Source: Chloroflexota bacterium
GTDB lineage: Bacteria > Chloroflexota > Dehalococcoidia > Lucifugimonadales > Lucifugimonadaceae
Direction: 5' to 3'
Assembly: GCA_013204555.1 (NCBI GenBank)
Contig: JABMNO010000040.1
Location: 1 to 44,948, forward strand
DNA length: 44,948 nt
In this document: in pieces, positions 16,290 to 27,100 of the stretch
Layout of the letters: each line of letters opens with the position of its first letter
Numbering within the stretch: the stretch's first letter is position 1
Translations under genes and position numbers: made by a program
The notes under the pieces: model-generated
What the model saw: only the letters and a program-made list of their open reading frames with translations
Database searches by the model: none
Told to the model about the DNA's origin: nothing

Positions 16290-17108
16290 TTGGCAGACGT
16301 AGTTCGCTCTGCAATTGAGTTGGCTAATTCAGAAGGCAGGACCGCGGTTGTGCCTTTTATTACAATCGGACATCCCACGCTTGAGGCCTCGATCGACTGC
16401 GTGGAGGCCGTTGTTGGAGCTGGGGCAGACGTGGTTGAGCTTGGTGTCCCATTCAGCGATCCGCTGGCAGAAGGTCCGGTTATCCAGGCGTCAAGCTTCA
16501 AGGCCCTGGAGAATGGGATAACAGTTAGCGATTGCATCGCGGCTGCAGCTGAGTTGCGCAGTCGGGGTATCACAGCGCCGTTCGCATTGATGGGCTACTA
16601 CAATCCCATCCTTTCGTACGGATCAGACCGGTTCTGCAAAGATGCTTCACAGGCAGGCGTGAATGGGCTGATCGTGCCGGACTTACCAACTGAAGAAGCC
16701 GGGCCATTGCTGGAGATTTCTCGGAAATATGACTTGAGCCTGATTCCGCTGGTGGCCCTGACAAGTCCAGAGGCGCGAGTCAAAGCAGCTTGCGAAACCG
16801 CATCGGGGTTCGTGTACTGCGTCTCAACTCTTGGTGTTACGGGTGCTCGGAATGAGATATCCGGGCGCGTTCGGGGACTCGTAGATATCGTCAAGCGCCA
16901 CACGGATATTCCAACCGGAGTAGGATTCGGCGTTTCAACTTCCGAACATGTTGCTGAGATAGGCGATTTCGCAGACGCAGCAGTGGTTGGCAGTGCCTTG
17001 ATCAGGGCGATTGACGATGGGCCGGTGGCGTCCGCACCTGAACGTGCCGCCAAGTTCATTCGGGATCTGAGCGGTGGATCTGTGCGAAAGAAAGAGACGA
17101 CGAGTTGA
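16290..17108 (+). CDS. trpA: Tryptophan synthase alpha subunit
   Basis: TrpA cleaves indole-3-glycerol phosphate to indole and glyceraldehyde-3-phosphate and passes indole to TrpB. The (beta/alpha)8 sequence is complete at 272 residues: PFITIGHPTLEAS, VVELGVPFSDPLAEGPVIQ, FALMGYYNPIL, GVNGLIVPDLPTEE and YCVSTLGVTGAR, with the phosphate site at GVGFGVSTSEH. The catalytic Glu is E50. The second catalytic acid, Asp60 in Salmonella (motif PLADGP), is Glu61 here (GAA at 16470-16472). The TTG start follows AAAGGAG. The gene overlaps aroH by 4 bp; trpB and the rest of the pathway are not in the window. Confidence 0.95.
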   Translation: MADVVRSAIELANSEGRTAVVPFITIGHPTLEASIDCVEAVVGAGADVVELGVPFSDPLAEGPVIQASSFKALENGITVSDCIAAAAELRSRGITAPFALMGYYNPILSYGSDRFCKDASQAGVNGLIVPDLPTEEAGPLLEISRKYDLSLIPLVALTSPEARVKAACETASGFVYCVSTLGVTGARNEISGRVRGLVDIVKRHTDIPTGVGFGVSTSEHVAEIGDFADAAVVGSALIRAIDDGPVASAPERAAKFIRDLSGGSVRKKETTS

Positions 17109-17479
17109 CGAAAGTTAGAGGCGTACGCGGCGCGACCACGGCGGCTGATTTGTCCGCTGAAGCTATTGAAGACGCCACGCTGGAAATGGTCCGTGAATTA
17201 CTGTCCGCCAATGAGATTGATGCTGATGACATTGCGGCCGTCACGTTCACTACCAGCCCTGATCTTGCCGCTGATTTTCCAGCGAGGTCAGCTCGAGAAA
17301 GCGTTCCCGGTTGGGAGCATGTGCCGCTGATCAATACCCATGAGATGTCTGTGCCACATGGCCAGAAACGATGTATACGAGTTCTGGTTTTGTGGAATAC
17401 TGATAGATCACAACAGGAAATTAAGCACGTGTACCTCCGAGAGGCGCATAATCTCCGTCAACGTGCGAAACCGCAATAG
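17105..17479 (+). CDS. aroH: Chorismate mutase, AroH class
   Basis: A 124-residue monofunctional chorismate mutase of the trimeric AroH type (as in Bacillus subtilis), converting chorismate to prephenate for Phe and Tyr. The family pattern is complete: VRGVRGATTAADLSAEAI with the active-site Arg in GVRGATT, then VTFTTSPDLAADFPARSARE. The C-terminal RCIRVLVLWNTDRSQQEIKHVYLREAHNLR contributes further active-site residues. It starts at TTG, overlapping the trpA stop by 4 bp, so Trp- and Phe/Tyr-branch enzymes are co-transcribed. Length is normal. Confidence 0.95.
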   Translation: MTKVRGVRGATTAADLSAEAIEDATLEMVRELLSANEIDADDIAAVTFTTSPDLAADFPARSARESVPGWEHVPLINTHEMSVPHGQKRCIRVLVLWNTDRSQQEIKHVYLREAHNLRQRAKPQ

Positions 17480-17483
17480 ACTT

Positions 17484-17645
17484 ATGGCAACCATTTCACA
17501 ACAAGCGCAGGCGACCCGATCGGTAACGATTGGAGTTCCGCTCCGCGCCGTTGATCTTGCGGCTAATTCGCCTGACGCATCCGCCCACTGGTTTAGCAGG
17601 CCGGGATTTGGCTATCCGGGCTGCGTATATATGAGCTGACAGCCC
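17484..17645 (+). promoter_or_regulatory. Possible leader peptide and alternative hairpins before DAHP synthase
   Basis: The 231-bp gap between aroH and the DAHP synthase contains a 51-codon frame from ATG 17484 to TGA 17639. Its end is rich in aromatic residues (HWFSRPGFGYPGCVYMS). Two hairpins overlap its end and share bases: 17601-17607 with 17614-17619, and GGGCTG 17618-17623 with CAGCCC 17640-17645, so they exclude each other. That is the layout of an attenuator. There is no good ribosome-binding site and no U-run terminator, so the idea is weak. Confidence 0.25.
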
Positions 17646-17710
17646 TGATACCGAGTTCCGGCTCTCCCGAATCGTCCAGTCAACCAACCAGTCCGAGTTA
17701 ACCTAAAGCC

Positions 17711-18790
17711 ATGTCTGATAACACATCTCCTACGTACAACCTGAACGTCAAGTCAATTGACCACCTTGATCCACCGTCGCAGTACCTGGATCGACTCCCG
17801 ATTACACCGGAAATCGCAGAGCTGGTAACCAATGCCAGAGAAGATATAACGCGAATACTCCACGGCAACGACAAGCGATTCCTTGTCGTTGTTGGCCCTT
17901 GCTCCATTCACGATGAAAAAGCAGGCCTTGAATACGCCGAGAAACTATGCGGCCTCAAGGACAAAGTCTCAGAGAATTTGCTCGTTGTAATGCGGGTCTA
18001 CTTCGAGAAGCCGCGGACCACCGTTGGCTGGAAGGGCCTCATCAACGACCCAAACCTGAACGGTACGTTCGATATGGCCAGTGGGCTTGATCGGGCGCGC
18101 AGATTCCTCCTGCAAATCGGTGAGATGGGCCTACCTACCGCTTCCGAATTTCTTGATCCGTTCACCCCGCAGTACCTGGCGGATCTCGTCTCATGGGGAG
18201 CCATTGGTGCTCGGACAACTGAGAGCCAGACACACAGACAGATGGCCAGTGGATTGAGCATGCCCATTGGCTACAAAAACGGTACAGGCGGCTCGCTTCA
18301 GATAGCGGTAGACGCCCTCGTAGCGTCGCAATCCTCGCACTCATTTCTCGGCATTGATCTTGATGGCCACGCCGCAATCGTGAATACCACTGGAAATGCT
18401 GCGGGTCACATTATTCTGCGAGGCGGCTCCACTGGCCCGAACTACGATGCCGAGACTGTGGCAAAGGCGAGGAGTCTACTGCTTGACGCAGGATTGGATC
18501 CGAGCATTGTGATCGACTGTTCTCACGCCAACAGTTACAAAGACCACCGGAATCAGGGCAAGGTCTGTCGCGATGTCATCAACCAGAGAGTTGGTGGTGA
18601 CGAGGCGGTGGTTGGCATCATGGTTGAGAGCCACATTAATGAGGGCGCCCAGAAACTTGGGGACGACCCGTTTGCCCTGGAGTACGGGGTATCCATTACT
18701 GATGCCTGCGTTGGCTGGGAGGAGACGGAAACCCTTCTCCTGGAGGCCAACGAAGCCCTTTCGGCGACGAAGGTCGGCGCGCTGGCTTAG
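17711..18790 (+). CDS. aroF: 3-deoxy-7-phosphoheptulonate (DAHP) synthase, AroF/G/H type
   Basis: A 359-residue class I-alpha DAHP synthase, condensing phosphoenolpyruvate and erythrose-4-phosphate in the first shikimate step. Landmarks are the N-terminal regulatory extension with LPITPEIAELV, then LVVVGPCSIHDEKAGLEYAE, MRVYFEKPRTTVGWKGLIND, ASEFLDPFTPQY and GAIGARTTESQTHRQMASGL. The metal/substrate residues lie in IVIDCSHANSYKD and VGIMVESHINEGAQ. In E. coli three paralogues are inhibited by Phe, Tyr or Trp; the specificity here cannot be called, so the gene symbol is generic. Context with trpA and aroH supports an aromatic-biosynthesis locus. Confidence 0.93.
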   Translation: MSDNTSPTYNLNVKSIDHLDPPSQYLDRLPITPEIAELVTNAREDITRILHGNDKRFLVVVGPCSIHDEKAGLEYAEKLCGLKDKVSENLLVVMRVYFEKPRTTVGWKGLINDPNLNGTFDMASGLDRARRFLLQIGEMGLPTASEFLDPFTPQYLADLVSWGAIGARTTESQTHRQMASGLSMPIGYKNGTGGSLQIAVDALVASQSSHSFLGIDLDGHAAIVNTTGNAAGHIILRGGSTGPNYDAETVAKARSLLLDAGLDPSIVIDCSHANSYKDHRNQGKVCRDVINQRVGGDEAVVGIMVESHINEGAQKLGDDPFALEYGVSITDACVGWEETETLLLEANEALSATKVGALA

Positions 18791-18801
18791 GACCGAACGT
18801 C

Positions 18802-19770
18802 TTGAGCCTTCAATCCATACTCCAAGAGCATTTCAACGGACGACCCAGCGCAGTAACGGTGGGCACGTTTGACGGGGTTCACCTGGGCCATCAGGCGTTG
18901 CTTGGTAAGGCCGTTGAACTCGCGCGTGGTGCGGAACAGTCAATGCAGTCTGTTGCCATCACGTTCGTTCGCCCGCCAAGGATAGTGCTAAGCCCACAGG
19001 CAGATTTCTCGTTCCTCTGTTCCCTTGAAGAGCGCGTTCAACTGATTCATAACCTCGGGATAGACGTTGTTATTCCCGTGGAGTTCGACGATGTAGTGCG
19101 GGATATATCCCCTGAAGAGTTCGCCTTGATGCTTACGAATACCCTGCGGATGGAGTATTACATCGCCGGGCCGGGCTCGGCCGTTGGCAAAAACCGAAGT
19201 GGTAATTCTGAGGCAATGAAGTCAATCGGTAAGAAACTTGGATACCAGGTCCACTCTGTGTCGCCAGTGATCTACAACGGCGACTCCGTGAGTAGTTCGC
19301 TGATTAGGACCGTATTGGCCGGGGGACGAACGGGTGAGGTTGCTGGAATGCTGGGTCGCAGGTACTCACTAACCGGCACCGTGGAAAAGGGCCATCAGCG
19401 CGGCCGCGAGATTGGATTTCCTACAGCAAACGTCTCAGTAGGATCGCATGAATACCCAATCTCAATTCCCGCCGATGGAATCTACGCTAGTTGGGCAGTG
19501 CTGGATGACGGCACCCGCAATATGGCTGCGACCAGTATTGGCAATCGCCCCACATTTGATGACGGAAATGCTCGGACAATAGAGGCCTATCTGCTTGACT
19601 TCGACGCTGACCTTTATATGAGGGCGCTCTCGCTGGAATTCGTCCGCCGATTGCGCCCAGAAGAGAAGTTCTCAGGCGTTGACGCGCTTGTGGAACAGAT
19701 GAATCAAGACGTTGAGAACACCAGAAATATCCTGGAGCAAGACCTCCGGGTTGTCGATGTAAATGAGTAA
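18802..19770 (+). CDS. ribF: Bifunctional riboflavin kinase / FAD synthetase
   Basis: RibF phosphorylates riboflavin to FMN and adenylates FMN to FAD. The N-terminal FAD-synthetase domain (about residues 10-185) shows VTVGTFDGVHLGHQALLGKA, and the GNSEAMKSIGKKLGY region with SSSLIRTVLAGG. The C-terminal kinase domain (about 186-315) shows GRRYSLTGTVEKGHQRGREI followed by GFPTANV and IGNRPTFDDGNARTIEAYLL. Length (322) is normal. It begins at TTG 18802, 11 bp after the DAHP synthase stop, and overlaps tyrS by 8 bp. Both domains look intact. Confidence 0.95.
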   Translation: MSLQSILQEHFNGRPSAVTVGTFDGVHLGHQALLGKAVELARGAEQSMQSVAITFVRPPRIVLSPQADFSFLCSLEERVQLIHNLGIDVVIPVEFDDVVRDISPEEFALMLTNTLRMEYYIAGPGSAVGKNRSGNSEAMKSIGKKLGYQVHSVSPVIYNGDSVSSSLIRTVLAGGRTGEVAGMLGRRYSLTGTVEKGHQRGREIGFPTANVSVGSHEYPISIPADGIYASWAVLDDGTRNMAATSIGNRPTFDDGNARTIEAYLLDFDADLYMRALSLEFVRRLRPEEKFSGVDALVEQMNQDVENTRNILEQDLRVVDVNE

Positions 19771-21046
19771 AACAATGAACGCATTTGAAGATTTGAAGTG
19801 GCGGGGCGCTATTTACGACTCCACGCCCGGAGCTGAAAACCTCCTTGGCGGCGAAAAGACGACTATTTACTGTGGATTCGACCCCACCGCGAAGAGCCTT
19901 CACATTGGGAATCTGGTCCCCATCATGGGTTTGATGCGGCTGCAGCGGCACGGTCACACTCCGATCGCCCTGGTGGGCGGCGGCACGGGCATGATTGGCG
20001 ATCCAAGCGGCAAAAGCGCCGAGCGCCCGTTGCTCTCAACCTCCGAAATTGAGGGCAATGTGTACGCGGTTCGTGAGCAATTGGGCAGGTTTCTGGATTT
20101 CGAGTCTGACAGTAACCCTGCCCGTGTCGTGAACAACGCAAACTGGTTGATGGACACCAGCGCCATTGAGTTCATGCGTGACGTGGGTAAGCACTTCTCA
20201 GTGAACCGCATGCTCACTCGTGAGTCGGTCAAGAATCGGCTGGAACGTGAAGATGGGATTTCGTACACAGAGTTCAGCTACATGCTGCTGCAGGCGTACG
20301 ACTACCTTGTCTTGCACGATCGTTACGACTGCAAGATGCAGATTGGCGGCAGCGACCAGTGGGGCAATCTGCTTGGTGGGGTTGATCTGATTCGACGTGT
20401 CCGCTCATCTGAGGCACAGGCGCTGGTATACCCGTTGATTACGACTGCCACGGGTGAGAAATTCGGGAAAAGCGTGGGTGGCGCTCCCGCTCTAGATCCG
20501 GAAGTTACATCCCCATTTAAGCTCTACCAGTTCTTCCTGAACACAGCAGACGCTGATGTTGTTCCCTATTTGAAACTGTTTAGCTTTCTCTCCGAGCAAG
20601 AAATATCCGAAATCGGCGGCGCCACGATGGAACGCCCAAAAGAGCGTGAGGGACAGCGGCGACTCGCGAGGGAAGTTACTGAACTAGTGCATGGACCCGG
20701 GGGGCTTCAAGCTGCAGAGGCTGCCAGCAAGGTCCTGTTTGGCGGAGATGTGAGTGGTCTTTCCGCCAGTGAACTGCATGACATCTTCTCAGATGTACCT
20801 TCAAGTGACATGGCAAAGTCCGGGCTTGAGGGTCCGGGCATGGCACTTTCAAAATTGCTGGCAGAAACAGGCGTTGCGAAGTCAGCCGGTGAGGCTCGGA
20901 GGCTTGTCGAGCAGGGCGGGATTTACGTGAATAATCAGCGCGAAAGCGACGCTGCCCGAGCAGTGACGTCAGACGATGCAATAGAAGGCCAAGTCATTGT
21001 GTTGCGGCGAGGTGCGCGGGCGTTCCATCTGGTGGAACTTGTGTAG
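19763..21046 (+). CDS. tyrS: Tyrosyl-tRNA synthetase
   Basis: A 427-residue class I synthetase charging tRNA-Tyr. The ATP-binding HIGH motif is present as HIGN (from H47, within KSLHIGNLVPIM), and the KMSKS loop as KFGKS (233-237). The Tyr-binding region includes YCGFDPTAKS and MQIGGSDQWGNLLGG. A C-terminal S4-type RNA-binding domain follows (about 360-425: LLAETGVAKSAGEARRLVEQGG and YVNNQRESD). The ATG at 19763 overlaps ribF by 8 bp; ATG 19775 is an alternative. It is the last gene of the aroF-ribF-tyrS run. The form is TyrRS with HIGN and KFGKS, common in bacteria. Confidence 0.96.
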   Translation: MSKTMNAFEDLKWRGAIYDSTPGAENLLGGEKTTIYCGFDPTAKSLHIGNLVPIMGLMRLQRHGHTPIALVGGGTGMIGDPSGKSAERPLLSTSEIEGNVYAVREQLGRFLDFESDSNPARVVNNANWLMDTSAIEFMRDVGKHFSVNRMLTRESVKNRLEREDGISYTEFSYMLLQAYDYLVLHDRYDCKMQIGGSDQWGNLLGGVDLIRRVRSSEAQALVYPLITTATGEKFGKSVGGAPALDPEVTSPFKLYQFFLNTADADVVPYLKLFSFLSEQEISEIGGATMERPKEREGQRRLAREVTELVHGPGGLQAAEAASKVLFGGDVSGLSASELHDIFSDVPSSDMAKSGLEGPGMALSKLLAETGVAKSAGEARRLVEQGGIYVNNQRESDAARAVTSDDAIEGQVIVLRRGARAFHLVELV

Positions 21047-21128
21047 CAACACGCAGGGCCTATAACCAGGTGTCTGCTAGCATTTTGTAGTGGATTCCGC
21101 TCCTTAGAAGCCGTGCTAGAGACACTCA

Positions 21129-24100
21129 TTGACCAGCCTGGACGCAAAGCAAGAACCGGCACTATCTGCCAAAGCTAATCGCGCGCTTGTTGACATTGGG
21201 CGCGTTCTGAGTCGAGAGCCTCTGCTTAGTGTGGCCTTTGACCGCGTAGTGGGGATTGTAGGCACTGTAGTACCGACCGATCGGGTGGTTATCACGAGTT
21301 ATGACCCGATTGGTCGATCGCTTGTGGATGTGCATGTCTCCGGCATTGAGACTCCCGGCCGCGTTTCTGGTGGTGTCGTCCCGTTTGAGGGAACCGTCTC
21401 CGGGTACGTCGTAAGCCATCCCGAGACGCTGGTGCTTCGAGCGTCAAACACCGAAGAGATTCTTAGACTTGTCCCTGACATGAAAGTTGTCATTGATGCG
21501 GGATTGAAGTCTGGAGTGTCGTGCGTGCTCCGTAGCCAGGAGCGACAGGTAGGAATCTTGCATGTCAGGTCGTTTGGGCCTGAGACGTATGGAGAGTCCG
21601 AAGTCGCGTTCATAGAGGCTGTCGCGGACATGATCGCCGGTTCATTGGCATCTGAGCAGCTCAGGAATGAACTTGAACGCAAAGCGGCACAAGAGGCTGT
21701 TCTCGCGGAGATAGGTCAGACGATTTCTTCTTCGCTGGATGTTGGGGAGGTTTATCAACAGTTCGCAATGCAGGTTGCGAAGCTAGTTCAGTTCAATCGT
21801 CTCGTGATTTCCCTCGTCGATGAGGAGCGGGACGAACTGGTCGATGAGTACGTGTCAGGTGTTGAGACACAAGGATTGATGGCCAACACCCGGCACCCAC
21901 TAGTCTCGTCTCAAAACTATGTAGCGATGAAGACTGCGCAATCGATCTCGTTTGATCAAACGGCGCTCATGCAACGCGCAAATGAGCATGAGCCAACTCG
22001 CATCGCACTGACCGCTGGTCTCAACTCAATGCTGATCACTCCGCTGATCTGGCGAGACTACGCGATAGGCACATTGAACTTCCGGTCAAAGAGGTCGGAT
22101 GGCTACGGCGCGGCGGAAATCAAGCTGGCCGAAGCGGTGTCCGCTCAAATTTCGGGAGCGATTGAGAATACCCGGCTGTACGCGGATGCTGAGCGGGTGG
22201 CCCGGGTTCGCAGCGGTGTTGCAACCATAGGTCGAATTGTTAACTCGTCGGTCTCGTATCAAGACGCGTTTGAGAAGTTCGTGGTCGCGGCACGAGAACT
22301 GTTGCCGTTTGATCGCGTCGTTATCAGTTTGCCCTCAACCAGGGGTGACACGTTCGTTGACGCATACGTTTTCGGCACCCCGGTGCCCGGTCATGAACTC
22401 GGCGCCCGAATTCCGACTGTCAACTCTATATTCGACCCCGAAAGTCTCCCTCATGATCCAGTAGTTAAGACAGCCGCAGATCTTAACGAATTCAATGTTG
22501 TGGGCTCACCTGAAGAGCCATTCGTAAAGGTAGGGCTTATATCACGCTTGCTCGTCCCTCTGATGTGGACAGACCAAATGGTTGGAACCCTCAGCCTGCG
22601 TTCGAAGTTGCCTGCTGCATACGGAGAAAACGAACAAAACGTCGCCGTGGAAATCGCGGCGCAGATATCCGGCGTGATCGCTACGTCTCGATTGCATGAC
22701 GAGACGGCAAGAATAGCGTCCGTGCGGGAAGGTCTCGCGGAGATCGGACGAGTTGTAAGTTCCTCGATTTCAATTGAGGACGCGTACGCTCAGTTTGCTC
22801 AAGAAGCACAGAAGATATTTCCGCTCGATCGGGTGTCCGTCATGCTCCTCCCACCGGGTTCTGAAATCATCGAAGTTGCGTATGTATACGGCGTCCCGAT
22901 GGATGAAACTGTCGCTGGAGACTACAGGCCGGTCGCTGATTCTTCGAGACGCTCCGTATTTTTTGACGGCGATACGGTTGTTACCGATGAGGCGGAAACG
23001 ACTCTGGAAGCTAAGAATTATTTGGTGCAAAAACGTGCACTGGACGCAGGGCTCCTTTCCCGATTGACCACTCCTTTGAAGTGGCAGGGATCCATCATTG
23101 GATGTCTAGATTTTCGGTCCACAAAGTCCGCTCCATACGGAGATGAGGAGGTGGAAACAGCCAAGGCCATAGCGGCCCAAATCTCCGGCGCCGTACAGAC
23201 ATCCCGATTGTACAAAGAGACGAGAGAGGCATCCGCCGTCCGGAGTGGTCTCGTCCGCATCGGTCAAATAATTAACTCCTCTGTCTCGATCGCCGAAATA
23301 TTCGATGATTTCGCGGAGGAAGCCAGGAAAATAATTCCGTTTGATCGGGTATCGATCGCGCTGAGGCTTCCGGACTCAGAGTCGTTCATCACCTCATTCG
23401 CTTCTGGCGTTGAAATACCAGAACAACCGGTCGGCCAGGTATTTCAAGTGAACACAACGTCAAGGCCAGAGTTGTATAAGCACCAGAAAGCAGTCATCTC
23501 AAACGAAGAAGCAACACGCAAAGAGGCCGAAACATTTGATATTCAGCGTCAATGTCTTGAGGTGGGGTTGCTGTCTCGGCTTGTAATTCCACTTGTGTGG
23601 CAAAACGATGTGATTGGGAGCATGCATCTTCGGTCGAGGGAGCCTGACCCTTACGCAGAGGATGAGGTCAGGGTCGCGGAGGCGATAGCGGCGCAAATAT
23701 CTGGAGCAGTGCAAACTTCCAGATTGTATGAGCAGCAGCGGCGTGAGGCGCAGGTTCAAGAGGCACTGGCCTCTGTAACCGCGGCGGCTTCATCAGGTCT
23801 TGAGCAGGGTGAAGTGTTCAGCAGTCTTGCAGATGAGTTGCGCGCGTTGATTCCATACGACCGTTTTTCTATCTCCTTGCTGGATCCGCGTGACCGCAAA
23901 ATTCTGACCCTCGCGTACGTGCGAGGCGTAGAGGTTGATGGGTTGGGTGTTGGTGACTTCCCGAGTCATCCTGATGGTGTTGGAAAACAATGGCGGTGGC
24001 GGACGGTTCCCTCCTCGAGTCCAGTGAGCGAGATTCTTATTGGGAAATTTGACGAATCGGACCGGAAGTCCGAACTAAGATCACGGATTGAGGCACCGCT

Positions 24101-27100
24101 TGGCGTCTCCGACGATGATTTCATTGGCTACATCGGCATGCGCAGAGGGGGAGCCTATGAGTACACACAGCGAGATCTTGAAATCCTGACGAGAGTTGCT
24201 GGCCACATCACGCCGTCCATCAAGAACATCCGACTACATCTTGCGTTGGCTAAGGAGGCGAATGAGAGAGAGCTGCTCGCCGAAGTCGGACGCGTCATTG
24301 GTGACGCCGCTTCAATATCTGAGATGTTTGATAACTTCAAACCGTTGGCGGCGCAACTAGTACCTACAGACGCTGTTGGTCTGGCTCTGGTTGATGATGA
24401 GGCCAATTCTTTGTACGTTGTCGAGACTGACAGCACGCAAGAGATCGAAATGGTGGAAAGAGGTAGTCGATTGCTTCTCCGACCCTCATTAAGCGGAGAA
24501 GCAATCGATAACGGTGGAACAGTTGTCTTCACGCCATCAAAGCGAGAAGAGATACTGGCTCGATCTCCTTCTATCTTGCCTCTGTATGACATCGGTAGCC
24601 GGTCTTTCATGGCGACTCCGATCATCTCTCGACGAGAAGTCATTGGGATGCTCCTATTTCAAGCCAGAGCGGAATCTGCCTACGATCAGTCGCATGCTGA
24701 ACTTGCGGACAGGCTTGCCAGGCAGATCGCCGGGAAACTGGAGTCTGCTGGGTTCCAGGAGCAGATAAAGCACGAGGCGCGAGTCAACGAACTTTTGGCC
24801 GAGATTGGCAGGGCCGTGAACTCCGCCGGGAGCGTCCCTGAGATGTTCAACGCGATGAAAGATCAGGCGCGGGAGCTACTGCCCATTGACGGAATCGCAA
24901 TTGTGATATTAGACCGTGAAGACGGCAAAATCCGTATTGCTGAGGTTGACGCTGGTCCGATTCGAGAGCAAGGAGAGGCCGCGGGCCGGGAAGTTCCACT
25001 GGAGGGAACAATTGCAAACGCTGCCTGTGAGGAGCTCAGGCCAATCTTGGTCTGCCCTCCAGAGGGTACCAATCCATTTGACTCCTATCCGGGCCTGAAG
25101 ACGCTTCACGGAATTGGCGCCAGATCGTTCCTGGCCGCACCACTAATCTCCCAGGGAAAAGCACTGGGAGCGCTGGTGATGTTCTCGCTGAAATATGAGG
25201 CGCTCGATTGGCAAGACGCGCTTCTAGCGGAGCGAGTAGCCGGGCAAATGGCTGGATTGATAGAGACGTTTTCATTGCAGGAGCGGCTCAGTGAAGAAGC
25301 CAAAACGAACCAGTTAATGGCGGATATCGGCCGTCTGGTGAACTCCTCGCAGAACGTCCATGGAATGTTTGCAGCCACGAAACAGATCGTCCGGGACCTT
25401 ATTCCATCGGATGGAATTGGGCTCTCACTGGTTGATTGGGACAGTGAGACGTATCGAATTGTGGACGCGGACGTTGGAGACCTGGGCTCTGAACGGGATG
25501 CTGCACTCGGTGAGCCAAGACCGCTTGCTGGAAGTTTCACTCTTGCGATTGGCAGTTCAGGGAAGCCGGTCTTGTGTACGCCTGAGTTGGGCGATGATCT
25601 CATTGAACGGTACCCGGGATTGCGATCAATCCACAAAAGTGGCGGGCGGTCTCTTGTAGGGGCGCCAATTATCTCTCAGGGCAGAACCCTGGGCGCTTTG
25701 ATTGTGTACTCAAAGCAGCTTAAAGCTTACAAAGACAACCACGCGATCCTGTTGGAGCGCGTCGCCAACCAGATGGCCGGGATGATTGAAACAGCACAAC
25801 TTCTTGAAGAGGTGCTTAAGCTGGCGAACACCGTGGATGCTAGCCCTGAGTTCGTCGCACTTACGGATGCCGATATGCAGATTCAGTACATAAATAAAGC
25901 AGGCCGCGACCTATTGGGAGTCGTGAAAGACGGTGCAATACCAGATGGTCTCACAGGGTATGACCTCTTCGACACGGAGGGGGCGCAGGTCTTTCGAGAT
26001 ATCGGCGTGCCCCAGGCGCAGGATTTTGGATTCTGGTGGGGTGAACCGCGAGCCGTGAGGATTGATGGCGCAGAGTTCCCGGTTGAGGCTCTGCTAGTTC
26101 CCATACACAGCGATTCCTCTTCTGGTGGTGTTATTGCCTACTCAATTCAATATCGAGATATATCAAAGCGGCTGCAGGCTCAGGAAGCTCTGGTGGAGAG
26201 CGAAGAGCGCTACCGCGACTTATTCGACAACGCCGATGAGCTGATTCAAAGCGCCGACGCGGATGGCACGCTCAGATACGTGAATAAGGCATGGCTAAGC
26301 CGGCTGGGCTATACATCGGAAGAGTCTGTTGGTTTGACCGTGTGGGATGTAATACATCCAGACAGCATTGATCATTGCCGAAACTTTTTTGGCCGTATTA
26401 TGGCCGGTGAGTCACCCGGTGAGGTGGAGGCGATATTTAAGACGAAATCTGGTGAGCCTGTGTACGTTCGGGGTACCGCAAACGCCAGATTCGAGAACGG
26501 AATTGCCACGTCTACTCGCGGCATATATCGGGATATCTCAGCCCGAATAGCGCTTGAAAAAATAAAAGATGAGTTCGTCTCCGTCGTCAGCCATGAGTTG
26601 CGCACGCCGCTAACGTCGCTTCGAGGCTCACTGGGCCTATTGGCCGGGGGAGTTCTTGCGGATCAGCCTGAGAAGGCCAGCAGAATGCTTGAAGTGGCAG
26701 TCAGCAACACGGAGAGGTTAGTTCGGTTGATCAACGACATCCTGGACGTGGAGCGCATTGAGTCGGGCCGAGCGACTATGAAGGTTGAGCTATGCAATGT
26801 GTCGGATCTGCTTGATCAGGCCACCGGGGAGATGAGTTCCCTGGCTGAAGTGGGTGGAGTAACCCTGAGGGTGGAGTCACCCCGCGACCTCACTATGCCT
26901 GTTGACCGGGATAGGATGATTCAAACCCTGGCAAATCTACTTAGTAACGCCATCAAATTCTCCAGTGGAGGAGGAGAGGTGACGGTCCGTGCATACTCTG
27001 GAGATGATCGTGTCACCATCGAAGTGCAGGATCAAGGTCGCGGAATACCGACAGACAAACTTGAAACCGTGTTTGAACGTTTCCAGCAAGTTGATGCTTC

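Noticed and set aside
17340..17639. A 99-residue gene overlapping aroH
   Set aside because: The first half lies inside aroH in another frame; only the part after 17484 is free, and it is treated as a possible leader peptide.
22213..25815. The 516-bp periodicity as a DNA-level mobile or CRISPR-like repeat
   Set aside because: The period is that of GAF domains in one protein; units differ widely at DNA level and no repeat-spacer structure exists anywhere in the window.
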